Part shown: positions 56,295-64,000 of the stretch, in pieces | How positions within the stretch are numbered: position 1 is the stretch's first letter | How the letters are laid out: each line of letters begins with the position of its first letter | Assembly (NCBI RefSeq): GCF_014844055.1 | Contig: NZ_CP062167.1 | Span: 883,501-947,500, forward strand | Source of the DNA: Aureimonas sp. OT7 | Lineage (GTDB): Bacteria > Pseudomonadota > Alphaproteobacteria > Rhizobiales > Rhizobiaceae | Length of the DNA stretch: 64,000 nucleotides | Direction of reading: 5' to 3' | Notes under the pieces: generated by a model | Database searches by the model: none | What the model was told of the DNA's origin: nothing | Seen by the model: the letters and a program-made list of their open reading frames with translations, nothing else | Made by a program: the position numbers and the translations under genes

Positions 56295-57716
56295 ATGGCA
56301 CGCGGAAAGTCTACAGACACAAGCTTTCTCGAAAAGAAGGATGGTCGATACCGCGTCGTGGTTGCCGTACCGCGAGCCCTTCACGCTGAGCTTGGCACAA
56401 AGCTGAAGCGTCCACTAGGAACGGACAGTCTCGCCGCAGCCAATGTGCTGAAGTGGCAAGTCGTGGCCGAACTAAAGGCCATCATCAATGCCGCCCTGAA
56501 GCGAGGCGGCCGAGACCCGCTCGCTCGTGAAGCCCTAGCAATGGCGGCTGAACGGCGGCGGGCGCAGACCCATGAAGACCTGCAAGCCCTAGACGACGCG
56601 GTGAGCATTCGGGCGGAGCAGATTGCCGGCGCATTCCAAACTGTCGATCACCCTCTTCTAGGCGAGGTGGAGGAAGCAGTTGACCCTTCACGGCTTCGGG
56701 ATGCCCAGGCGTTCACCGCGCTCGCGCTAGGCAACGCTACACCAATTGCACATCACCATTCCGACTACCTTGCCCAACTCACCGTCAAGAGCCGCACACG
56801 GGCAGATGATGAGCGGGCCATCCGCTACCTTGAAAACTGGTGCCACCGGAACCGTGTGGCCGCCACTTTGCAAGCGATCACCCGAAGGACCGCAACGCGC
56901 TTCATGGATGACATGGGGTCTGTGGCGGCGGGGCTGAGCAACATCACGCTTCAGAAATACATCAACCGCCTCTCCGCCTACTGGAAGTGGCTACTCCGTC
57001 GCGAGTACGTGGAGGCAAATGTATGGGCCGGCCTATCGCTGCCTAACCAGTCCCCGAAGCACGATGAGCGCGAGCGCCCTTTCACGGCGGAGGAGATGGT
57101 CAAGCTCTTCGCCGGACCCGCGCCGACTGCCTTGCGAGACGTGATGCTTATCGGCGCTTTGACGGGCGCACGGTTGGACGCGGTGGTGGACCTCAAGGTC
57201 AAGGACTGCGCGGACAGTCTATTCCTCTTCAAGCCTCAGAAACGGGAGCCGGCACCCCGAGCCGTTCCGATCCACTCCGCATTGGTTGACCTCGTAGCCC
57301 GCAGGACTGATGGCAGGAAGCCGGACGACGACTTGTTCCCGGAGTGGCCGGCTCCGAAGGCAAACAGTCTCCGCGAGCGATCCTTCAAGACCTCCAACGC
57401 CTTCACCGCCTATCGCCGCGAAGTTGGGGTTGATCAGGTGGTCCAAGGCAAGCGCCGCTCGCTCGTCAATTTCCACTCATTCCGCCGTTGGTTCATCACG
57501 GAAGCCGAAAGGGCAGGGCAGCCCGAGCACATCATCGCTGCCGTGGTTGGTCATAAACGGCAAGGAATGACACTCGGCCGGTACTCGGCAGGTCCCGCGA
57601 TTGCGCAAGCCCGTGAGTGCGTGGAGGCCGTCCGACTGCCGAAAGAAAAATGCATAGAGACCCCACCTGTCGAAGAGGCCGGCGAAGCCCCGGAGCTTTC
57701 GCCCCGGAGCGTCTGA
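56295..57716 (+). CDS. Phage-type tyrosine integrase
   Basis: A 473-residue site-specific recombinase. N-terminal DUF6538-like arm-binding part (YRVVVAVPRALHAELG), a core-binding SAM-like domain, and a catalytic domain with Arg in LTGARLDAVVDLK, HSFRR, VVGHKRQGMTLGRYS (LGH-type His and Tyr nucleophile). It starts 97 bp from the tRNA-Ala fragment and reads into the element, so it is the integrase of the element. Its codon use is less GC-rich than that of the host genes to the left. Confidence 0.92.
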   Translation: MARGKSTDTSFLEKKDGRYRVVVAVPRALHAELGTKLKRPLGTDSLAAANVLKWQVVAELKAIINAALKRGGRDPLAREALAMAAERRRAQTHEDLQALDDAVSIRAEQIAGAFQTVDHPLLGEVEEAVDPSRLRDAQAFTALALGNATPIAHHHSDYLAQLTVKSRTRADDERAIRYLENWCHRNRVAATLQAITRRTATRFMDDMGSVAAGLSNITLQKYINRLSAYWKWLLRREYVEANVWAGLSLPNQSPKHDERERPFTAEEMVKLFAGPAPTALRDVMLIGALTGARLDAVVDLKVKDCADSLFLFKPQKREPAPRAVPIHSALVDLVARRTDGRKPDDDLFPEWPAPKANSLRERSFKTSNAFTAYRREVGVDQVVQGKRRSLVNFHSFRRWFITEAERAGQPEHIIAAVVGHKRQGMTLGRYSAGPAIAQARECVEAVRLPKEKCIETPPVEEAGEAPELSPRSV

Positions 57717-57739
57717 TTTGGGTCTAGTGGGTGCTCAGC

Positions 57740-57772
57740 CTATGCAAAATGCACCCCCTAGTGTTTGCATAG
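57740..57772. other. Inverted repeat between integrase and ParB-like genes
   Basis: CTATGCAAA (57740-57748) and TTTGCATAG (57764-57772), perfect, with a 15-base spacer. It is between convergent genes. Either a hairpin that ends both transcripts or a regulator's operator. Confidence 0.55.
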
Positions 57773-57779
57773 TGCCGGC

Positions 57780-58580
57780 CTAGTAATCGCCTTCGCCTTC
57801 CTCCTCCGAGACCATCCCCCGAAGCTCAGCCATCACGGCAGGCAGTTTGCGGCCGAAGTGGATCGCCAAGGCCCGTGCTGCAATCTCCGGGTTCCGCGCG
57901 AGGCCACCCGCGAAGGTCCGGGCCATGGTGTCGGCGTGGCGTTGCGCCGTGCACTCCAGCCAATCCTCCCGCTCGTCATCCGTCATGTCCGCAGGGTCGG
58001 CACCCTTCGCCCTGAGCCTTGCTTGCCACCAAGCGACATAGGCGAATGCCTCCACACCAAGTTGAGCCATTGCGCTCCGCATGTAGGCAACCGTACGCTC
58101 CGCCACGCCGGTGCTCTGCGCGATGGTAGCCTTCGAGTAGCCGCCAAGTAGGACATACCGCCAAGCCGCATCTGCCCGCTCTGTGGCAGACATAGGAAGC
58201 TTGCTCTTGTAGTTCTCCCCGCACGCCGCCAGCACGGCCTCCCGCAAGGTCCCCGCGAAGTACCGCACTGCTACTTCCTCGCGGCCGACCATCTGGTGAG
58301 CGGCAAGGCGGTGGTGTCCATCCACAAGCACGGCAACACTGCCAACCTGTACGACGAGGAGAGGGGGGAAGACCGCCCCCCCTGCCAACGCCTTCGCCAG
58401 TTCCCCAGCATGGGCCTCGCTAATCGGCCGACACTGGAAGAGGTCCGCGTGGGGTTGGATGGCTGAGACCGGGAGTATGTCCGGCAAGGGCTGGTAGGTG
58501 GTCTCACCCGATGCCATCGCCTCAAGCTTTGCCAGAATGTCGGCCGGCGCGAAGCCTTCCGCCGCGTGCCCGGCGCTCAT
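57780..58580 (-). CDS. ParB/Srx-domain protein of the phage-like element
   Basis: A 266-residue protein with a ParB/sulfiredoxin-type N-terminal domain (ILPVSAIQPHADLFQCRPIS, then VLVDGHHRLAAHQMVG, the phosphate-binding box) and a helix-turn-helix (YSKATIAQSTGVAERTVAYMR). The C-terminal half is unassigned. Phage members act in partition, packaging-linked regulation or DNA modification. The ATG at 58580 overlaps the RNase H stop (ATGA) and has GAAGGGG upstream; another ATG lies 18 bp earlier. Confidence 0.8.
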   Translation of the reverse strand: MSAGHAAEGFAPADILAKLEAMASGETTYQPLPDILPVSAIQPHADLFQCRPISEAHAGELAKALAGGAVFPPLLVVQVGSVAVLVDGHHRLAAHQMVGREEVAVRYFAGTLREAVLAACGENYKSKLPMSATERADAAWRYVLLGGYSKATIAQSTGVAERTVAYMRSAMAQLGVEAFAYVAWWQARLRAKGADPADMTDDEREDWLECTAQRHADTMARTFAGGLARNPEIAARALAIHFGRKLPAVMAELRGMVSEEEGEGDY

Positions 58581-59239
58581 TCCCCTTCGCGGCTCCATAC
58601 AGCCATCCGCTGGCGCTGCGCTTCGGTCCTGGCGAGGAGGTCCGCGTGGGCATTCTCGCGGTCGTTACCATGCGCTTGGACCCATTCAAACTTGATGGCG
58701 GGCCGCAGGTCCACGAGCGCAAAGAGTTCGGCCCAAAGCACGGCATTCTTCACAGGCTTGCCGGTCGAGTTCCGCCATCCCCGCTGCTCCCAAAGCTTAC
58801 GGTGCACATTCACGCCATCCACGATGTAACGGCTATCACTCCTCAGGATACCTTTCGCACCTTCAGGCAGTATCTTGAGCGCCTCGATACTAGCCCGAAG
58901 CTCCATCATGTTGTTGGTGGCGTAAGCCTCGCCGCCCACCTTCTCCACGCGCTTCGCCTTGCCGCCGATGATGATGGCAGCCCAACCGGCTGGGCCCGGA
59001 TTGTCGAGCGATGAGCCATCCACGTACACCGTAAAGGTGTCAGACTGCGGCTTCCCTCGTGTCGTGCGCTTGCGCAGGGCCTTTGGCATTTGTCGCCGTG
59101 CCTCATCCTCAGGAACCGGGATGTCGAAGGACACGAGGAAAGGGCCGGGTGGTACGATGGGCACGCCGGCCGGAAACTTCTGGTTGTTATCTATCTGCTT
59201 CTCCTTCGCGGGACACCTGCCCGCGTTCTGATGGGTCAT
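58577..59239 (-). CDS. Phage ribonuclease HI
   Basis: A 220-residue protein with a disordered N-terminal 65 residues and a full RNase HI domain: YVDGSSLDNPGPAGWAAI, MMELRASIEAL, LRSDSRYIVDGVN and WVQAHGNDRENAHADLLAR, giving Asp-Glu-Asp-Asp and the catalytic His. It removes RNA from RNA-DNA hybrids during phage replication. Co-transcribed with the ParB-like gene. Confidence 0.93.
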   Translation of the reverse strand: MTHQNAGRCPAKEKQIDNNQKFPAGVPIVPPGPFLVSFDIPVPEDEARRQMPKALRKRTTRGKPQSDTFTVYVDGSSLDNPGPAGWAAIIIGGKAKRVEKVGGEAYATNNMMELRASIEALKILPEGAKGILRSDSRYIVDGVNVHRKLWEQRGWRNSTGKPVKNAVLWAELFALVDLRPAIKFEWVQAHGNDRENAHADLLARTEAQRQRMAVWSREGE

Positions 59240-59294
59240 GGTCTAGGATGGGAGAGGGGGCGGCCTCGCGCCCCGCCTCATGTCGTGAAGTGGT

Positions 59295-62200
59295 CTACTG
59301 TCCGGCCCCGAAGACGCCGCCGAGTTCCACTCCGAATGCCTGCCCGACGCCCGGCCGGCCGGCTGCCTGTTTCTCCCGCCGCATCTCGCGGTAGGCATCA
59401 CGGACCTCAAGCCGACTCTTTATGAACGCCTGCCGCACCACGGGGTCCGCTTTGAGCCGCTGAAGGGCGGCCCTGCGATACTGCGTGAATGGCTTGGACA
59501 GGATGTTGAGCTTGGTACCTTTGGTGTTGATGTCACCGTCCGGCGCGTTCTGGTATGCTTCGGTGGCCATGATCTTCCCCACCACCTGCTTGAGGGACCG
59601 CTGCGCATTGGGTAGATGGCCACTGTACTGCTGGTAGACCTCGTAGGCGTTCCGCCCGTCTTCCATCGTGATGTCCCGGAGGTCTACGCCGGCCTGGGGC
59701 TGGGGGCCAACCCTCAGCGGGGCCGCACCGTTCTCCAGACCCAGCCGCACCATCTCGCTGTCCACAAGGCTGCTCTCGTCGCTGGACCACAGCCCCTTGC
59801 GCGTGACGATAGGATCGCCGAAGGCATCGTACCGCGCCGGCAACGTCTCGCTGATGCCGGGGATGGTGTTCATGATGCGGTCCACTACATCCCGCGCCTC
59901 TCGGAGATGGGGGTCTGGGTTGAACTGTCGCAAGCCTGCCGAGAAGGGGACGAAGTTGGCAACCATCTGGCCGCCCACCGGGCCAATCCGCTCCGGGTCT
60001 TCGAGCACCTCCAGCATCGAGGAGACGCCAGTTAGGAACGTCTTGTCTCGAAACTGTTTGGACAGGGCAACGGATAGAGCCCCGATAGCAGACCCTACAT
60101 GCCCTAGAACCGTGCGCTCGTCGGCTTCCTCACCCAAAGCCGCTATGCTGTCCTGAAGGTCCGCCACCATGCCGAACGGGATGGCGATGGGGTCAAGACG
60201 ATTGTACGGGATGTAAGTCTTGGTGCCGTCTGCGTTCTGCTTAACTATGGAGTAGGGCTGCCAGCCGGTCGCCACTAATTCCTGCCGGAGCTTATAGTCT
60301 CTTGGCCCGCCTCCCGTGATGCTGCCCTGCGACACCATGAAGGCCGCTGTGCCCATGAAGAGCGTGCCCATGGCCATTTGGCCCACCGCCTGCGCCTGCG
60401 CTTCACGGCCCATCGCCCCACGTAGCATGTCCCGGTATTCGGCCTGCGCGAGGTTGAGCACCGGGGTCATCTTCCAGCCGTAACGGATAACGTTGGCGGG
60501 TGTCTTTACGAACGGCAGGACGAACCGCAGTTCGGGGTGGTTGTGAACCAGGGACTGAAGCGATTTGCCTATTGTCCTCGGCAAAAGCTCCTGTTGGAAC
60601 GTCGCAATGTTTGCTTCGCGGATGGCGTCGGGGTCGGTGCCGCGCCCCAAGTCGTCAAAGGCATTGGCCAGCTTGTCGGCAATGTGCTGGCGCATGAACG
60701 CTCGGCCCTCCTCGCCCTTGAGGCCGCTTGCCGCCGCCCGTTCAGCCGCCTCCATGTGCGCCCGAGCCATGACTTTGGAACGGTAGACTGTCTGCTTCAC
60801 AAGCTCATCCACGAAGCCCAGCGTGCGCGTGGGCAACTGCCGGCCTGTCGCCACAAGCAAGGCATTGTGCAGAACGTTGCCGGTCGAGTCCCACGGCTTC
60901 CAAGCCAAGCGAGGCATCATGTTGCCGGCCGCGCCCCGGTACAGTTCAGAACGCTGCGGAGCGAGCACGCTGTCCCCTTGCAGGAAAGCCTTCTTGGCAA
61001 GGTCGAAGCCTTCCCGGAATGCGGTGCCCATGTAGGTGTACTGCCGCACGGACTGCTTGAAGATGGCGTTGCTGGCGGCGTCCCCTCGTGCCGCCCCATA
61101 GGCAGACCCCAGAATGCGCTCCATCGGCCGCGCACCCACCATGTAGGCGTTGGTTACGGCGTTGATGAAGTGGGTCTTTGGCCCGGAGAGAAGGCCGTTG
61201 ATGTAGAGGGTGGACAGGCCATCAACCGCTTTTCCCCACCACGTGGGGTTAGCCGCCTTGGCAAGACCCTGAGGAGACCCATTGGTATTCGAGATAACCT
61301 CTACCAACTGGTCGCCATCCATGCTCTGGAGCTTGGAGACATCCTCAGGGTTAAGCTTGAACTCCCGCCGCATCCTGCGCACCGCCCGGCCCGCGTTGGC
61401 CGTGATGGACCGCGAGGCAGCATAGGTGGAGGACGCAAGGCTCAGGCGCTTCTTGAGTTCCGTAATGGCAGCTTCCCGCCCACCGAACTCGGAGAAGTCC
61501 CCAATCTTGATCCGCTGCGCCAGGGCGTAGGTGTCCTGGAGCATGCGCGAGGTGACGAGGTAGCCGGCCTCCATGTCGGCAACCATACGGCTGGCCATCT
61601 TGCCCGACTGCTGGAGCATGCCAATGACGGACGCGGGGTCATCATTGAATAGCTGCGCTCGCTGGTTGATGAGCCGCTGGACCTTGGCGTCTGTCAGGAT
61701 GTCCCCGCCCTTGATGGCGTCTATGCGCTCCTCGGCGGTGTCCACCACACGGGCCATGAAGTCGTCCAGGTCGGCTTCCTGATTGAGCTTCCCGTAAGGA
61801 ACGCCTTCACCCTTGCCGAACGTGTGGCCCTTCTCGATGGCCTCATACCATCCGCCGTGGGCCGCCATGGCCTCCGCGTCTGCCTCCATGCCTCGGAGCA
61901 CCTCTTCGGTGTTCTCATCGCTGAGCCGGATGGCAGGCTGTGCGGAAGGCGTGGGGGTGCCTTGAAGGTCCACTCCGGCAGCGTTGGCCGCGTCGGTGGG
62001 GGACTGCGCAACCTGGACCTCAATGTCATCCACCATGTTGGCGGGCGGAGAGGTGGGTGCTTCGGTGCCCCCGAGACCACCGGCCTCCAAGTCCACCTCC
62101 CGGATGGCGTCTTCGGGGTCCACGCCCACTCGCACATCGCTCGCCTGGTTGGGGACCACCACCTCATCCAGCACAATGGGATCATCGGGCGTGCCGGCTC

Positions 62201-63176
62201 CGGCAGGCATCGGCTCGTCTGCCAATGCGGCCCGCGCCTCTGCTTCACCCTGAGCGGCAGCCCTTGCGGCTCCCTCGGCATCACCGTTGCGTAGGGCCTT
62301 GTAGACCTTAAGCCCGGCCCCGAGCGTCCCGATGATGGCGATGTCCAGCCCGATGCTTTCCAGCGCGGCTTTCATCCGGCCTTCCGCTGCGCTGTCCGTA
62401 GGGTCGGCCGCGAGGTAGCGGGTGACGGGGTTGGACAGGGGGCCACTCTCGATGAGGTTGGCTAGGCGCTCCTCGTGGGGATCGAACGCAACGGCACCAA
62501 CGGTGGCAGCCTTTGCAACTTCCACACCGGCCCGGCCTGCACGGGTGGCATCGAGCGAGGCATCTACAGCCTTCAGCCCTTTGCCAAACCATGGGAGTGC
62601 CTTGGCGGCGGAGGTGAGCTTGCCCAGGCCATACATGCCAGCGGCGAACTGGCCAATAGACACGGAGACCCCGGCGATGATGCCTTGATCCTTGGTTGCC
62701 TGAAGGCTCTTCTCGAAGTCCTGCCGCATCTGCGACTTGTCTTCGTCCTCGGGCTCATCGAAGAGGAAGTCCTTGGTCTCCAGCACGGAGTTTACGGCAC
62801 CGCCAAGGAGACCCTCAGCGGCGGCATCTGCGCGGCCTACGCGGCCATCGTCTGCGGCGGCATAGTGCGCCTTCTCCTCCTCGCTCAGGTCCCCAGCGGC
62901 ATTGCTGAAGTCCCGAGCGGGAGGGGTGGACGGGGTGGCGGCTTGCGGTTCAGGCTTGGCAGGCTCTTCCTTAGGGGCGGGCGAGGGGTCGGCCTTGGCT
63001 GAGACGGCCTGCATCGCTTGCTCAAGGAGCGCGGGGTCTAGAGGGGTAGCGCCGCCGGGAGGACGGGATGAGGTGAGTTGAAAGGCCTGTTCCAAAAGGT
63101 CTGCATCGAGATCATCGGCAGTCACAGGGGCACGGCGGGTGGCGGCCAGTACAGCTTCGAAATCTTCAAGGTTCAT
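59295..63176 (-). CDS. Large (1293 aa) phage virion protein, internal/ejection protein-like
   Basis: A 1293-residue protein. The first 150 residues are low-complexity and acidic/Pro-rich; residues 350-480 again; the C-terminal 700 are helical with stretches such as LPFVKTPANVIRYGWKM, RDYKLRQELVATGWQPYS and YNRLDPIAIPFGMVADL, seen in podovirus internal virion proteins. The size is close to T7 gp16 (1318). No lysozyme domain is visible. It would be ejected into the host with the DNA. No capsid or tail genes lie beside it in the window. Confidence 0.7.
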   Translation of the reverse strand: MNLEDFEAVLAATRRAPVTADDLDADLLEQAFQLTSSRPPGGATPLDPALLEQAMQAVSAKADPSPAPKEEPAKPEPQAATPSTPPARDFSNAAGDLSEEEKAHYAAADDGRVGRADAAAEGLLGGAVNSVLETKDFLFDEPEDEDKSQMRQDFEKSLQATKDQGIIAGVSVSIGQFAAGMYGLGKLTSAAKALPWFGKGLKAVDASLDATRAGRAGVEVAKAATVGAVAFDPHEERLANLIESGPLSNPVTRYLAADPTDSAAEGRMKAALESIGLDIAIIGTLGAGLKVYKALRNGDAEGAARAAAQGEAEARAALADEPMPAGAGTPDDPIVLDEVVVPNQASDVRVGVDPEDAIREVDLEAGGLGGTEAPTSPPANMVDDIEVQVAQSPTDAANAAGVDLQGTPTPSAQPAIRLSDENTEEVLRGMEADAEAMAAHGGWYEAIEKGHTFGKGEGVPYGKLNQEADLDDFMARVVDTAEERIDAIKGGDILTDAKVQRLINQRAQLFNDDPASVIGMLQQSGKMASRMVADMEAGYLVTSRMLQDTYALAQRIKIGDFSEFGGREAAITELKKRLSLASSTYAASRSITANAGRAVRRMRREFKLNPEDVSKLQSMDGDQLVEVISNTNGSPQGLAKAANPTWWGKAVDGLSTLYINGLLSGPKTHFINAVTNAYMVGARPMERILGSAYGAARGDAASNAIFKQSVRQYTYMGTAFREGFDLAKKAFLQGDSVLAPQRSELYRGAAGNMMPRLAWKPWDSTGNVLHNALLVATGRQLPTRTLGFVDELVKQTVYRSKVMARAHMEAAERAAASGLKGEEGRAFMRQHIADKLANAFDDLGRGTDPDAIREANIATFQQELLPRTIGKSLQSLVHNHPELRFVLPFVKTPANVIRYGWKMTPVLNLAQAEYRDMLRGAMGREAQAQAVGQMAMGTLFMGTAAFMVSQGSITGGGPRDYKLRQELVATGWQPYSIVKQNADGTKTYIPYNRLDPIAIPFGMVADLQDSIAALGEEADERTVLGHVGSAIGALSVALSKQFRDKTFLTGVSSMLEVLEDPERIGPVGGQMVANFVPFSAGLRQFNPDPHLREARDVVDRIMNTIPGISETLPARYDAFGDPIVTRKGLWSSDESSLVDSEMVRLGLENGAAPLRVGPQPQAGVDLRDITMEDGRNAYEVYQQYSGHLPNAQRSLKQVVGKIMATEAYQNAPDGDINTKGTKLNILSKPFTQYRRAALQRLKADPVVRQAFIKSRLEVRDAYREMRREKQAAGRPGVGQAFGVELGGVFGAGQ

Positions 63177-63803
63177 GGGGTTGGCACCTAGTTCGGCTGG
63201 GTGGTTGCCCGTGGTGGGTGGCGGGCATGACGAAAAACCCGCGAGCGCACAGAATGCGGCGGGCTAGTCGTGGGCGGATATGGTGGTGACGGATGGAGGC
63301 CTTAACGGCGGCAGGCAGGTAGGGCGCGAGGAGTACCGACAAGTACGGTCATTGAGTAGCACCGCATTGATGGTATCCTTCGCACGAGGGCGTGCGTGAA
63401 ACTCGCTGTCATTGAACTGTCAGTCGGCGGAGGAGGATTTGGCGGCTTGTCATCGAGACGCCTAACTGCGTCGGCTCCTCATCGAGCTACCTAACTTCAT
63501 GCTTCCTCTCAAAGAGAAGGGAATTGACTGTCCCGTGGTCCGGGGCTGTCTTAGAGCGGCCTAACTGCAAGGTGGTGCTCATAGACAAGGATAACTTCGC
63601 TAGTCTCTCAGAGAATAGCCTAACTTTGCCCCTGCACGCCCGGAATGGCGGCCCCGGATTGCTCATTGAAGTACCTAACTGCAAGCCGCGTCCTAGCGCG
63701 AGGGGAACTGCCCGGCATCGCTGCCTTGCTCATAGAACTGCCTATCTCCTCATTGAGGAGGATAACTCGCTCATCCCAGAGGACGACCGCTCATATTCGC
63801 TTC
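63177..63803. other. Gene-free stretch with short-repeat array
   Basis: 627 bp between the large virion protein and the second recombinase without a convincing gene. The left part (63233-63263) holds a terminator; the right part (from about 63450) holds a degenerate direct-repeat array listed separately. A 115-residue open frame at 63524-63871 has repeated LIExPN-like peptides simply because it reads the DNA repeat. Confidence 0.7.
63233..63263 (-). terminator. Terminator upstream of the virion protein gene
   Basis: CCCGC (63238-63242) pairs with GCGGG (63259-63263), and CGCA (63246-63249) with TGCG (63255-63258), leaving a small bulge. On the minus strand TTTTT (63237-63233) follows. It would stop transcripts coming from the second recombinase side before the virion gene. 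Confidence 0.7.
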
Positions 63804-63824
63804 TCATAGAGCGGCCCAACTATC
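63450..63824 (+). repeat. Array of about 11 degenerate direct repeats, consensus TCATNGAGNNNCCTAACT
   Basis: Units start at 63450, 63479, 63509, 63549, 63579, 63608, 63663, 63730, 63750, 63771 and 63804, all on the plus strand. In most, TCAT and CCTAACT (or GATAACT, CCCAACT) are exactly 11 bp apart. Start-to-start distances are 29, 30, 40, 30, 29, 55, 67, 20, 21 and 33. Copies 63509 and 63771 are weak. Weaker TCATTGA copies may exist at 63349 and 63409. Confidence 0.85.
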
Positions 63825-64000
63825 AGCTGGCCGTCTTGCCGCTCGCGCTACCAACTCCATGCCGGCCCTAAGATCGTCATGGCTCACATGCGTGTACCGC
63901 TGTGTGGTCGTCACGCTGGTGTGCCCCAAGAGGCGCTGGACCATCCGCAGGTTTCCCGTTGCCCGGACCAGCCGCGTTGCCGCAGTGTGGCGCGTGTCGT
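63804..64000 (-). CDS. Second tyrosine recombinase, 5' part outside window
   Basis: The last 65 codons of a recombinase read from the minus strand: [28 protein letters not shown] with the LGH motif, and [11 protein letters not shown] with the Tyr nucleophile. The end [10 protein letters not shown] stops at TGA (63806-63804), inside the last unit of the repeat array. It is a different protein from the integrase at 56295, and could belong to the same element or to a second one nested beside it. Confidence 0.85.
   Translation of the reverse strand, partial: DTRHTAATRLVRATGNLRMVQRLLGHTSVTTTQRYTHVSHDDLRAGMELVARAARRPADSWAAL

Noticed and set aside
63450..63824. CRISPR array
   Set aside because: Units are degenerate, spacing runs from 20 to 67 bp, and there are no cas genes nearby.
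63524..63871. 115-residue open frame with repeated LIExPN peptides
   Set aside because: The peptide repeats follow from the DNA repeat. Only some units are in this frame, there is no ribosome site, and the end overlaps the second recombinase.

Overview
The window is high-GC chromosomal DNA of an alphaproteobacterium, most likely a member of the Hyphomicrobiales (Rhizobiales). The reasons are the aerobic cobaltochelatase pair cobS-cobT beside a J-domain gene and bolA, the aroK-aroB and xerD-accA order, a CenR-like regulator divergent from an L,D-transpeptidase gene, and the hemC-hemD-mitofilin-hemY operon. The genus cannot be fixed from sequence reading alone.

Layout. 0-24 kb is core housekeeping: phytase-type esterase (cut by the window edge), cobT, cobS, J-domain protein, bolA, a DUF1275 membrane protein, aroB-aroK, xerD, accA, a lipoprotein L,D-transpeptidase, secA, a parvulin foldase, argJ-GNAT-mutT, a methyltransferase divergent from comF-grxC-nitrilase-DUF1178, two tandem DUF1289 genes, and hemF. 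24-32 kb is a polyol utilisation operon: a SorC-type regulator, a four-gene Smo-like ABC importer, an SDR polyol dehydrogenase and an FGGY kinase resembling D-ribulokinases. A palindromic operator lies on a perfect -35 box. 32-38 kb is a taurine locus: a TauR-type MocR regulator divergent from tauABC and two genes that fit taurine dehydrogenase TauX/TauY. Two direct repeats in the divergent promoter match the known TauR site.

38-56 kb holds a cyclic-nucleotide-binding protein, cenR/L,D-transpeptidase, an FdhF/YdeP molybdoenzyme, a protein methyltransferase, a 27-residue membrane peptide, EVE and YciI proteins, gpsA-tsaD, hemC-hemD-mic60-hemY, a TerB protein, an amidotransferase, and a small stress islet (zinc alcohol dehydrogenase, Crp/Fnr regulator, small protein, DUF892 ferritin-like protein). 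Several genes of the islet have GGAAC-N16-CGTT-like promoters of the EcfG general stress sigma factor.

From about 56.18 kb to the right edge the DNA is an integrated phage-like element. It begins at a 17-bp fragment identical in pattern to the 3' end of an alphaproteobacterial tRNA-Ala, followed by a tyrosine integrase. Then come, on the opposite strand, a ParB/Srx-domain protein, an RNase HI and a 1293-residue protein resembling a podovirus internal virion protein. A gene-free stretch follows with about eleven degenerate copies of TCATNGAGNNNCCTAACT in one orientation, many spaced at multiples of about 10 bp. The 3' end of a second tyrosine recombinase closes the window. The repeat array is the most unusual object here; it resembles iterons or the short-repeat arrays beside T7 genome ends, and I cannot assign it.
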